Below, one piece after another: positions 1-5,384 of a DNA stretch of 9,223 bases (the stretch's first letter is position 1; the number at the start of each line of letters is the position of its first letter). A model generated the notes under the pieces. The model had not been told where the DNA came from and searched no databases. It was given only the letters and a program-made list of their open reading frames with translations. The stretch lies in NCBI GenBank assembly GCA_030672315.1, contig DAOVGQ010000054.1, positions 1 to 9,223 of the forward strand. The letters are read 5' to 3'. The translations under genes and the position numbers were made by a program. The DNA comes from Candidatus Aenigmatarchaeota archaeon. Its GTDB lineage: Archaea > Aenigmatarchaeota > Aenigmatarchaeia > QMZP01.

Positions 1-509
1 AGGGAAGCAATCCCTATAAGCATCCAGAACCTTACCCTTGTGGCCCTGAATATCAGATAGAAACCGAAAACCCCAATCAAAAAGAGGACCCCGACCGACA
101 GGAGGGTAATCGAAAGCAGCTCTGCAAGTGGCTCTGTAAAGGGGGTGAGCAGGAAGTTGTATGCACCCATGACCAGATAGAAAAGCGCAACAACAATGAA
201 GAGATTCCTCTTGTTGAACCAGTCAGGAACCTTCAGTTTCATGTCCCTTGAAAGAAGCACTGTTGCGAGGGGATTGGATATCCCTATGACAAAAAACAGG
301 GCAGTTCCTGTCAATACCCTTGCTGTGTAGCTTGGAAAAACAACAAGAAACACCAACTGGAAGAGTGCCCAGAACCCCAGCGAGGCATAGGTGAGCGTGA
401 GGGATACCCAGCCGCTTGACCCTCCGCGCGTTCTGTTGTAGATAACAATCACAACATAGGCCAGCGCCAGGCCGAGAAATACCGATGCAACCCTGAAACC
501 AGTCGCCAC
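1..509 (-). CDS. Multi-pass membrane protein, 3' end beyond window
   Basis: The minus strand stays open from a TAA near 571 to the window edge, so the C-terminus is missing. The visible part is about 169 residues and very hydrophobic. I see five likely membrane segments: the first around VASVFLGLALAYVVIVIY, the next four around residues 42-65, 72-92, 110-128 and 135-160. Short basic loops such as RDMKLK and NKRN lie between them. No catalytic motif is visible, so I do not assign a function; a transporter-like or sensor membrane domain would both fit. The start is uncertain. The first in-frame conventional codon is GTG at 509-507. An in-frame CTG at 527-525 has a better Shine-Dalgarno (AAGGTG five bases upstream) but would be a rare start. 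A TATA-like TTATTTA lies upstream at 567-561. The gene is divergent from rpoN. Confidence 0.75.
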   Translation of the reverse strand, partial: MATGFRVASVFLGLALAYVVIVIYNRTRGGSSGWVSLTLTYASLGFWALFQLVFLVVFPSYTARVLTGTALFFVIGISNPLATVLLSRDMKLKVPDWFNKRNLFIVVALFYLVMGAYNFLLTPFTEPLAELLSITLLSVGVLFLIGVFGFYLIFRATRVRFWMLIGIAS

Positions 510-560
510 AAGGTTTATTCCGTCCAGACCAACACCTTCTGATATTTTGGCTTCCAGGCT

Positions 561-567
561 TAAATAA
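561..567 (-). promoter_or_regulatory. TATA-like box for the membrane protein
   Basis: TTATTTA on the minus strand sits in AT-rich sequence. An archaeal start site about 25 bases downstream would fall near 538, shortly before either candidate start codon (527 or 509). This rests on position and sequence only. Confidence 0.35.
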
Positions 568-626
568 TCAACTTACTGAAGCATCCGCTCAGGTATTTCA
601 TGAAAACCGAACGTGCAGAGCAAAGA

Positions 627-640
627 CTTAAATACTTAAG
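627..640 (+). promoter_or_regulatory. TATA-like palindrome in the rpoN upstream region
   Basis: CTTAAATACTTAAG is a 5-base inverted repeat with a 4-base centre and resembles an archaeal TATA box. Transcription from it would begin near 655 and leave a leader of almost 100 bases before rpoN. A second weak TATA-like stretch (TATACAAT, about 695-703) would give a short leader instead. The rest of 510-752 shows no convincing gene. Confidence 0.3.
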
Positions 641-740
641 AGGGCAATACAAAAGATTAACATGGTTCCTCCTGTAAATCACATGAACCCCAAGGTATAC
701 AATCTGATAAGGTATTAGGTGCTGAAACAGGTGCTGGACA

Positions 741-748
741 GAGGTGAT
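741..748 (+). promoter_or_regulatory. Shine-Dalgarno site fixing the rpoN start
   Basis: GAGGTGAT is an extended match to the archaeal 16S 3' end. It sits four bases before GTG 753, so it supports that codon over the upstream in-frame GTG 744 and ATG 747, which lie inside the site itself. The same octamer with the same spacing precedes dnaG in this window. Confidence 0.75.
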
Positions 749-752
749 GTAT

Positions 753-947
753 GTGATAATACCCATAAGGTGCATGACTTGCGGCAAGCCAGTGGGCCAC
801 CTCTGGGAGGCCTACCAGGCAGGCATAAAGAAGGGAAGGGCGCCCAGGAGCGTTCTGGACTCCCTGGGCATCGAGAGGTACTGCTGCAGGTCGCTCTTTC
901 TCACCCACAAGGACCTCATCTCAGAGGTAGGGCAGTTCAAGCACTAG
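753..947 (+). CDS. rpoN: DNA-directed RNA polymerase subunit N (Rpb10 homologue)
   Basis: The 64-residue protein is a small structural subunit of archaeal RNA polymerase, the counterpart of eukaryotic Rpb10. It helps assemble the RpoD/RpoL platform that holds the catalytic subunits. The start MIIPIRCMTCGK carries the family's first zinc pair (C7, C10) and the ERYCCR motif supplies the second (C44, C45), making the typical zinc bundle. Length is normal (families run about 60-75). I chose GTG 753 because of the GAGGTGAT site four bases upstream and because family members begin MIIPIRC. In many archaea rpoN lies in a cluster with ribosomal proteins L18e, L13 and S9, rpoK, enolase and S2. Here none of these is visible, so the gene has been separated from that cluster. 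The start is GTG, not ATG. Confidence 0.97.
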   Translation: MIIPIRCMTCGKPVGHLWEAYQAGIKKGRAPRSVLDSLGIERYCCRSLFLTHKDLISEVGQFKH

Positions 948-1009
948 AGTGCCAGCATTACCATCAATTAGTAAATTCTGTTATTATCTCTGTTCAATGG
1001 AGAGGTAGA

Positions 1010-1264
1010 ATGACAAGAGAACAAGCAATAAGATTTTGTGAAAGATGTTTTTATCATAATTCAATGATTAACAAGGACCCGAACAACAAAACTTACCATG
1101 AGAACATGAGAGAATATGACAGGGGCATGGCAATGGAAAAATTAAAAGCTATTAAAGATAACAAAGAGATTGCAAAAGAAGCCTTCAGCCTGTGTTTCAT
1201 ATGCAGCGAAGATCTTGATTACAATGAACCCAGAATTGCCAATCTTCTAAAAACGAAAATCTAA
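1010..1264 (+). CDS. Small protein with two CxxC pairs, possible zinc binder
   Basis: This 84-residue protein starts at ATG 1010 behind a good ribosome site (GGAGAGGT, 999-1006). I do not recognise a family. It has FCERC near the N-terminus (C10, C13) and LCFIC near the C-terminus (C62, C65), separated by a charged, probably helical middle rich in Lys, Glu and Asn. Two CxxC pairs about 50 residues apart would suit one structural zinc site, but that is inference. The gene is clearly more AT-rich than rpoN and uses A/T-ending codons (AAA, AGA, ATA) heavily, which could mean transfer or a young gene. It lies 62 bases after rpoN on the same strand and may share its transcript. An upstream extension in this frame to 719 would run antisense-like through rpoN and is not credible. 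Confidence 0.75.
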   Translation: MTREQAIRFCERCFYHNSMINKDPNNKTYHENMREYDRGMAMEKLKAIKDNKEIAKEAFSLCFICSEDLDYNEPRIANLLKTKI

Positions 1265-1292
1265 TTGTTCTGGCTGACAAAGGCCTGCCGGG

Positions 1293-1670
1293 CTAGTAGT
1301 CCTTCAGTAGCTCCTTCAGTCCAGGGTAGTCCTTTCCGTATTTGCTGACAATCGACTCAAGGCACTTCCTTATAAGGGTCCTGGATACACCCCCCATTAC
1401 CTTTGAATACTGCTCATCTATGCCAGAGAGAAAGGTCTTCATGACCCCCATCAGCCTCTTCTCCGGGACCTTGGAATCCATGACTATAACTATGGAGTTT
1501 TCAGAAATCTTGATACCCCTTACTTCCTTGTACATAGCCTTGGTCCTTTCAAGGGACTCTGATATCAGGTTGCAGGCGAGTCTGAATCCAACTATCCTTC
1601 CCACAGACACCGCTATGATTGTTATGCACTCCGAGACCAAATCCCTTGTCATTTCAACTTCCCTGTACAA
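1293..1670 (-). CDS. Unrecognised 125-residue protein
   Basis: I do not recognise this protein. It is 125 residues from TTG 1670, or 119 from ATG 1652. It alternates hydrophobic and charged stretches: an N-terminal helix-like part with CITIIAVSVGRIVGFRLAC, a beta-like run KISENSIVIVMDSKVPEK around residues 54-71, and a basic helical C-terminus ending GLKELLKDY. No metal or nucleotide motif is visible. The fold could be a small alpha/beta domain. TTG 1670 has AGGT close upstream, and AT-rich TATA-like stretches lie at about 1682-1690 and 1700-1707. ATG 1652 would also fit a near-leaderless message from the first of these, so the start is open. It converges on the small CxxC protein with only 28 bases between their stops. 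Confidence 0.7.
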   Translation of the reverse strand: MYREVEMTRDLVSECITIIAVSVGRIVGFRLACNLISESLERTKAMYKEVRGIKISENSIVIVMDSKVPEKRLMGVMKTFLSGIDEQYSKVMGGVSRTLIRKCLESIVSKYGKDYPGLKELLKDY

Positions 1671-1712
1671 ATACCTATAATTATATGTTAAAGGACTTCC
1701 TTAAATCATTTA

Positions 1713-1757
1713 CAGTAAAAATAAACCTGCAAGACCCCCAGGTCTTCAGACCTGGGT
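1713..1757 (-). terminator. Terminator-like hairpin plus T-rich tract after the V4R gene
   Basis: On the minus strand, downstream of the V4R gene stop at 1800, an 8-9 bp perfect stem (CCCAGGTCT / AGACCTGGG, 1737-1756) is followed within about ten bases by the T-rich run TTTATTTTTAC. This looks like an intrinsic terminator. Archaeal termination needs mainly the T-rich tract, so the hairpin may have another origin (see the IS200/IS605-like entry). Confidence 0.4.
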
Positions 1758-1763
1758 AGTTCA
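1733..1763. mobile_element. Solo palindrome resembling an IS200/IS605-family end
   Basis: Plus strand: GACCCCC, stem CCCAGGTC, loop TTCA, stem GACCTGGG, then TAGTTCA. Seen from the other strand it starts TGAACTACCC, continues with the stem, and ends GGGGGTCTT. From memory, this TGAACTACCC-stem-GGGG layout is typical of ends of archaeal and bacterial IS200/IS605 (TnpA/TnpB) elements, including the 3' end of the TnpB guide RNA scaffold. No transposase or tnpB is present in the window, so this would be a solo end or a small non-autonomous copy. A 10-base direct repeat AGTAAAAATA flanks it (1714-1723 and 1765-1774). IS200/IS605 elements do not make target duplications, so the repeat may be AT-rich coincidence. 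Confidence 0.4.
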
Positions 1764-1799
1764 GAGTAAAAATATAAGAACTTAAATACCAAGCTTCCA

Positions 1800-2879
1800 C
1801 TATTCAGTTTCAGGGTGTACATGAAATTCGCAGTAGGGGTCACCCATGGCCATGCACTTTACCTCATCGCAGCGCATAGTCCTTCCGAAGACGACGTCAG
1901 CTGCCCCAGCCATTGTACCTGCAGTCATGTAGCAGACAGGCTTCTTGGAATTCTTTACCCCAATGGCATTCATGCTGTTGTGAACCCTGACTACAAACCT
2001 CTTGTTTTTCATGTCGATTGACTTGAATTCAAGTATACCATATCCGCGCTTTATTCCAATATCCGCAAGCTTTAAGATAAACTTTCTCTTAAACAACTTC
2101 GCTAAAATCTTAATAGTAAAGCCCCTAGGTATGTTCATACGCACACTCTCCATGGTATCTATCCTTCCTATCATGTACCATATTTCCTTTGTCGCAGGGC
2201 CTATTATCCCTTCGGATTCCTGCTCAAGACTCTTTATATCCCCCCTAGAGAAGAATACAGAATTTATTCCACTTTGAATAATCTCCCCCCTTTCTGGATT
2301 GAATTCCACTTCTACAGGAACAATGTTCCTTGGTAGTTTCGGATATCCTCTAGGAACCTTTACAGGAATGTTGTACGAAGAAACCTCGAATTCACAGTAA
2401 GGATGACCCATTGCAGCACATTTGGTCTCTTTGCAGACAGCCTTTCTCTTGAATGCAGCCTCAAAAAGGCCCGCCAGGATACCCTCCATCCTGTAGCACA
2501 CAGGCTTGCTAGTATTCTCGTATCCGAGTTTGTTGAAGCAGTTATGAACCCTTACCTTTGCTACCCCGCGCTTTTCATCAACGAAAAGCATCTCAGGGAT
2601 ACCGTAGCCATATTTTGGAAGGTTCCCCAGCATCTTTATGGCAAGCCTGGAAACGTTCTTATGCCTCGGATACTTGTACTGGTCTGCCATTCTGAAGAAT
2701 ATATTCCTCATGGCCTTTCTGGTGGCCTCGCTGAAAACAACCTTGGTCACAGGACCCACAATTCGCTCATATTCCCTCTGTATCCTGCCAGCAAAGTCCC
2801 TTCTCCAAACAAATATGCTGGAGCCGTTGAAATATATAACCCCATTCTTCATGTCTATCCAGATTTTTAGCCGTTCCAT
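1800..2879 (-). CDS. Tandemly duplicated V4R (4-vinyl reductase-type) domain protein
   Basis: The 359-residue protein is two homologous halves (about 1-170 and 185-359). Each ends with the V4R signature: KPVCYRMEGILAG...CKETKCAAMGHPYCEF (C128, C149, C154, C162) and KPVCYMTAGTMAG...CDEVKCMAMGDPYCEF (C316, C337, C342, C350). A VRVHN motif precedes each (109-113, 297-301). V4R domains are small-molecule or hydrocarbon binding modules found in sensors and related to the bacteriochlorophyll 4-vinyl reductase BchJ and the XylR/DmpR N-terminus. The four conserved Cys per half could bind metal. No DNA-binding or enzymatic domain is attached, and no signal peptide, so it is probably a cytoplasmic ligand-binding protein. 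ATG 2879 lacks a strong ribosome site. A TATA-like box about 25 bases upstream suggests a leaderless message. The gene is AT-richer than dnaG. Confidence 0.85.
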   Translation of the reverse strand: MERLKIWIDMKNGVIYFNGSSIFVWRRDFAGRIQREYERIVGPVTKVVFSEATRKAMRNIFFRMADQYKYPRHKNVSRLAIKMLGNLPKYGYGIPEMLFVDEKRGVAKVRVHNCFNKLGYENTSKPVCYRMEGILAGLFEAAFKRKAVCKETKCAAMGHPYCEFEVSSYNIPVKVPRGYPKLPRNIVPVEVEFNPERGEIIQSGINSVFFSRGDIKSLEQESEGIIGPATKEIWYMIGRIDTMESVRMNIPRGFTIKILAKLFKRKFILKLADIGIKRGYGILEFKSIDMKNKRFVVRVHNSMNAIGVKNSKKPVCYMTAGTMAGAADVVFGRTMRCDEVKCMAMGDPYCEFHVHPETE

Positions 2880-2898
2880 TATACCAACTTTTATCTAT

Positions 2899-2923
2899 TA
2901 ATATTTAGATAATAATCTAAATA
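2899..2923 (-). promoter_or_regulatory. TATA box with overlapping inverted repeat, V4R gene promoter
   Basis: CTAAATATTA (minus strand, 2908-2899) is centred about 25 bases before ATG 2879, the expected place for an archaeal TATA box of a leaderless gene. A perfect 9-base inverted repeat, TATTTAGAT (2902-2910) and ATCTAAATA (2915-2923) with a 4-base spacer, overlaps its upstream half and the BRE position. A repeat placed there is a good candidate for a repressor operator. The bound factor is unknown. Confidence 0.5.
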
Positions 2924-2981
2924 AATTACCCTGTGATAATTTGTATTCTTCTGATAGGTAATCCCAAATGGACTGACAACG

Positions 2982-4370
2982 CTATTTCTCAAGGTCTTTC
3001 CTGGACAATACTGCTATGGGAGAATAGAAATCCTCCTTCTCCATCCCTATAAGGAACCTCACACCCTTCCACTTGGCCAGCTCATTGAGCCTGAAGCTCA
3101 CCTTGCCGTCGAAAATAACGGCATGCGGGTCTTCCACTGTCCTCAGTGTGCTCTCCAGCTCAGAGACAGGAACCTTGCCCAGGAGCTCGTCCTTTTCATT
3201 AAAGATGCATGCAGCCCTTGTCCCGACAAGCTCGTCAATGGTCTTTTTGAACAGCTCCCTCTCCTTGTCGCCCAGTCTGTATCTGGGTCCGGGCCCCCTG
3301 TCATCCCTGCGTACGAAGCCTTCCCTTCTGGGCCCCCTGTCATCCCTGCGTACGAAGCCTTCCCTTCTGGGCCCCCTATCATCCCTGCGTACGAAGCCTT
3401 CCCTTCTGGGCCCCCTGGACACATCCCTCCTGCCCGGGGTGGTTCTGACGGCCCTGGAAACAGGAGCCCTGGGAGGCCTCCTTTCCTCTTTCATATCAGG
3501 AACCTTCTCCGGTTCCTTTGCAGGGGGCTCCTTTGGAGCTGCCCTAGGTTTTTCACTTAAGAACTGGTCAGGAGGGACCTTCTCCCTGAGGGCCTTGTAG
3601 GCCTCCTTCTGGGTGAGCTCCTCAACTTCCTTGCCCTCTGGGGCAACCGCTACGTAGTCAAGGTCAGCGATCTGTATGACCTCCTTGGCTATCAGATGGC
3701 CTCCCCTGTCGCCGTCCACAAACAGCGTGGCAGTCTTTTTCTTTGCCAGCTCTACAATCCCCCTGGACACGGATGTCCCCTCTATGGCTACTGTGTTTCT
3801 GATTCCGAACTTGAGAAGGTTTATGACATCCGCGCGCCCCTCGACTATTACAATATCCTCGGATTCCATTACACCAGGGCCTGCTGTAAGCCCGAACAAC
3901 TCGGTTACCTCCTCTGTCCTTACGGCCTCCTTTATCTGCTCCGATATCTCTGAGCTGTCAGGGATACCCCTGTCAGACAGGTTCTTGAGTATCTCTTTGG
4001 CCTTGTCAACAACATACTTCCTCTTGTCCGACCTTGTGTCCTCCACCTCTATCAGCTTTATCGTGGCTGTGCAGGGTCCCACCCTCTCTATGGTTTCCAG
4101 AGTTGCAGCTATTAGGGAGGTCTCTGCAGCATCAAGAGAACTAGGGATTATGATTTCCCCCTCGGATTTACCCTTGCTTGACTTTATCCTTACATCAATC
4201 CGGCCTATCCTGCCGGTCCTCTGGAGCTCCCTGAGGTCCAGCTCTGAACCCAGAAGCCCCTCAGTCTGGCCGAACACCGCGCCTATGATGTCCGGCTTTT
4301 CCACTATACCTCTTGCCTTTATTGAAGCCTTTATAACGTATTTTGTTGATGTTGGAGCCAGCTTTGACAT
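2982..4370 (-). CDS. dnaG: Archaeal DnaG (TOPRIM primase homologue, exosome-associated)
   Basis: This 462-residue protein begins MSKLAPTSTKYVIKA, typical of archaeal DnaG. In archaea it is best known as a stable RNA exosome subunit that binds Csl4 and favours A-rich RNA; primase activity has been reported in some species. Order of parts: conserved N-terminal domain (1-165); TOPRIM domain (about 171-260) with the catalytic Glu in VEGRAD (E177) and the metal motif VDGDRGG (D219, D221); a proline- then arginine-rich linker (about 272-365); conserved C-terminal domain (366-462). The linker holds three perfect copies of a 13-residue unit, GPRREGFVRRDDR. The start at 4370 is set by GAGGTGAT four bases upstream; an in-frame TTG at 4391 would place that site inside the gene. 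It is the last gene of a minus-strand cluster and overlaps the preceding TOPRIM frame by 110 bases. Confidence 0.95.
   Translation of the reverse strand: MSKLAPTSTKYVIKASIKARGIVEKPDIIGAVFGQTEGLLGSELDLRELQRTGRIGRIDVRIKSSKGKSEGEIIIPSSLDAAETSLIAATLETIERVGPCTATIKLIEVEDTRSDKRKYVVDKAKEILKNLSDRGIPDSSEISEQIKEAVRTEEVTELFGLTAGPGVMESEDIVIVEGRADVINLLKFGIRNTVAIEGTSVSRGIVELAKKKTATLFVDGDRGGHLIAKEVIQIADLDYVAVAPEGKEVEELTQKEAYKALREKVPPDQFLSEKPRAAPKEPPAKEPEKVPDMKEERRPPRAPVSRAVRTTPGRRDVSRGPRREGFVRRDDRGPRREGFVRRDDRGPRREGFVRRDDRGPGPRYRLGDKERELFKKTIDELVGTRAACIFNEKDELLGKVPVSELESTLRTVEDPHAVIFDGKVSFRLNELAKWKGVRFLIGMEKEDFYSPIAVLSRKDLEK
3291..3417 (-). repeat. 39-bp tandem repeat inside dnaG (3 copies plus 10 bases)
   Basis: Copies at 3291-3329, 3330-3368 and 3369-3407, with a partial copy at 3408-3417. 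Only one base differs between full copies (3378), and it is silent (GAC/GAT for Asp). Each unit encodes 13 residues, GPRREGFVRRDDR, so reading frame is kept. Near-identity at the DNA level indicates recent expansion by slippage or unequal recombination in a linker that tolerates length change. Confidence 0.95.
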
Positions 4371-4800
4371 GATCATCACCTCTTCTTTCAAGTACCTTTC
4401 TATCGGGTGACTTCGTCACCCGCATGCGCTCTCCTATCCTAAGTATCGAGTCCATTTTAATGTCCTCTATCTTGTTGAATCCGAATTTCATAATACGAGA
4501 CCTCAACCTCTGGTTGGGGTGAATCTTGTGGGCGCGCAGCAGTTTTCCAAGCCTGGCCGCCATGTGGCGCCCCTCACGGTCAAAGTCAGTGAGTACTATG
4601 ATATCGAAATACTTATGATTCTCCCTTAAATCCGCCACCCTGTCAACGATGGCTATCAAGGGCCTTCCATTAATGGCTAGTATATTCTTTAAACCAAGGG
4701 TATTTAAAGCCTTTGCATCCCTCTTTCCCTCCACAACAAGGAGGCAGTCCTTTATCCCACTGAAGAATTCCAGTATCCTTTCGGGATTTCTTCTATTCAT
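4261..4800 (-). CDS. Small stand-alone TOPRIM protein
   Basis: The protein is 179 residues as read. A compact TOPRIM domain fills residues 18-120: LLVVEGKRDAKAL with catalytic Glu E24, and VLTDFDREGRHMA with the metal pair D72/D74. This matches small archaeal TOPRIM proteins related to the nuclease domain of RNase M5 and to primases; substrate is unknown. Such proteins are usually about 110-140 residues by my recollection, so the basic tail after residue 125 is suspicious. Its last 110 bases overlap dnaG in another frame. Start ATG 4800 overlaps the stop of the upstream 96-residue gene by 8 bases, suggesting coupled translation; GTG 4812 is an alternative. A frameshift near residue 120-130 would let a second frame end at TAG about 4400, just before the dnaG ribosome site. 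Sequence error, real overlap and recoding all remain possible. Confidence 0.85.
   Translation of the reverse strand: MNRRNPERILEFFSGIKDCLLVVEGKRDAKALNTLGLKNILAINGRPLIAIVDRVADLRENHKYFDIIVLTDFDREGRHMAARLGKLLRAHKIHPNQRLRSRIMKFGFNKIEDIKMDSILRIGERMRVTKSPDRKVLERRGDDHVKAGSNINKIRYKGFNKGKRYSGKAGHHRRGVRPD
4375..4382 (-). promoter_or_regulatory. Shine-Dalgarno site fixing the dnaG start
   Basis: GAGGTGAT on the minus strand lies four bases before ATG 4370, identical in sequence and spacing to the rpoN site. It is embedded in the 3' part of the upstream TOPRIM frame. Confidence 0.75.
4404..4422 (-). repeat. Strong hairpin just upstream of dnaG
   Basis: Plus strand CGGGTGACTTCGTCACCCG: an 8-bp perfect stem with a 3-base loop. 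In the mRNA (minus strand) the loop is GAA. It encodes residues 127-132 of the TOPRIM frame and ends about 20 bases before the dnaG ribosome site. Possible roles are control of dnaG initiation, transcript processing, or stimulation of frameshifting; none is shown. Confidence 0.7.
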
Positions 4801-5083
4801 GGGAAAACACACTCGAAAGATACTTTTTCATTTTCCATAACCACACATGCCCCCTTACAAGGTAGCCGCCGCGGGGCCAGTACTTCTTCCCGTTAATGTT
4901 CACATAGTAGCGAAACCCTCTTGCCGTTCCACCATAGTTTTCAGAATCCAGTCTATTCAGGTTCTCGGCCTCAATCTGTTCCACTTCCCATGCCAGGTAA
5001 TCATCAAGGACATTCCTTCCAAAGTCCGGGGGAGGCCCCCAACGTCTTTTGTGGACTCCTGGAAAATCGACGACTTTTACCAT
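4793..5083 (-). CDS. Unrecognised 96-residue protein in the dnaG cluster
   Basis: I do not recognise this protein. It has an N-terminal MVKVVDFPGVHKRRWGPPPD, a helical acidic middle (residues 24-48, LDDYLAWEVEQIEAENLNRL), and an aromatic, Gly-rich, basic C-terminal half (GFRYYVNINGKKYWPRGGY, then HVWLWKMKKYL). There are no Cys, no signal peptide and no membrane segment. The basic aromatic half could contact nucleic acid, which is inference. ATG 5083 has GGTGG five bases upstream. Its stop overlaps the TOPRIM start (ATGAATAG, 4800-4793), a strong sign of coupled translation and against this being a chance frame. The first partner, 27 bases upstream, is the 65-residue protein. Confidence 0.8.
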   Translation of the reverse strand: MVKVVDFPGVHKRRWGPPPDFGRNVLDDYLAWEVEQIEAENLNRLDSENYGGTARGFRYYVNINGKKYWPRGGYLVRGHVWLWKMKKYLSSVFSHE

Positions 5084-5110
5084 GCAACCACCGGCTTCTG
5101 GGGGCTTACC

Positions 5111-5308
5111 TTATTCACAATCTAACGTCCGAATATACCTGAATAAATTAAATAACCTTACAGGCTCAACCACTTTAAAATCTCTGCTATAGTGATATCT
5201 TCTCAAGGTTTCCATCCATACAGGTCTAATTATTGATGACCCGTCATAGCATGAAGGTGCAAGGTCGTTCCAGCCTGAACTTTTCTCATGGGGAGAAAGC
5301 TCTTCCAT
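5111..5308 (-). CDS. Unrecognised 65-residue protein, first gene of the dnaG cluster
   Basis: The 65-residue frame begins at ATG 5308 with an excellent ribosome site (GGAGGGGAT, 5320-5312). The sequence runs MEELSPHEKSSGWNDLAPSC, then YDGSSIIRPVWMETLRRYHY, then a helical basic part ending RLFNLFRYIRTLDCE. It is aromatic- and Arg-rich and resembles no family I know. A second overlapping frame from ATG near 5329 (33 residues, ending HAMTGHQ) competes in the first half but has no ribosome site. A TATA-like CTTTTTATAG lies upstream at 5383-5374, so the cluster may start here. The ribosome site and position support a real gene; coding evidence is otherwise modest. Confidence 0.55.
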   Translation of the reverse strand: MEELSPHEKSSGWNDLAPSCYDGSSIIRPVWMETLRRYHYSRDFKVVEPVRLFNLFRYIRTLDCE

Positions 5309-5311
5309 GAA

Positions 5312-5320
5312 ATCCCCTCC
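5312..5320 (-). promoter_or_regulatory. Strong Shine-Dalgarno site of the 65-residue gene
   Basis: GGAGGGGAT on the minus strand with the GGAGG core seven bases before ATG 5308. It is the main argument that this short frame is translated. Confidence 0.6.
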
Positions 5321-5373
5321 AGTTTTTCCATGGTCACATTCCAGTAAATCTTAAAGTTAAATCTGGTGCTAAC

Positions 5374-5383
5374 CTATAAAAAG
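5374..5383 (-). promoter_or_regulatory. TATA-like box for the dnaG cluster
   Basis: CTTTTTATAG on the minus strand lies directly after the CBS gene stop. A start site about 25 bases on, near 5352, would leave a leader of roughly 40-45 bases containing the strong ribosome site. A second AT-rich stretch (about 5349-5361) may also serve. Confidence 0.45.
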
Positions 5384-5384
5384 C

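Noticed and set aside
661..717. 18-residue leader-like frame MVPPVNHMNPKVYNLIRY ahead of rpoN
   Set aside because: Placed where a leaderless message from the TATA-like box at 627-640 would start, but nothing else supports translation and it has no recognisable regulatory codons.
719..1009. N-terminal extension of the small CxxC protein through the rpoN region
   Set aside because: It runs out of frame through the well-supported rpoN gene, and a good ribosome site sits directly before ATG 1010.
3073..3600. Plus-strand open frames with repeated proteins opposite dnaG
   Set aside because: They mirror the 39-base repeat and G/C-rich codons of dnaG; no ribosome site and no protein family.
4404..4422. 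Hairpin as a terminator between the TOPRIM gene and dnaG
   Set aside because: No T-rich tract follows on the minus strand, and the dnaG ribosome site comes right after; a role in translation or RNA processing is more likely.
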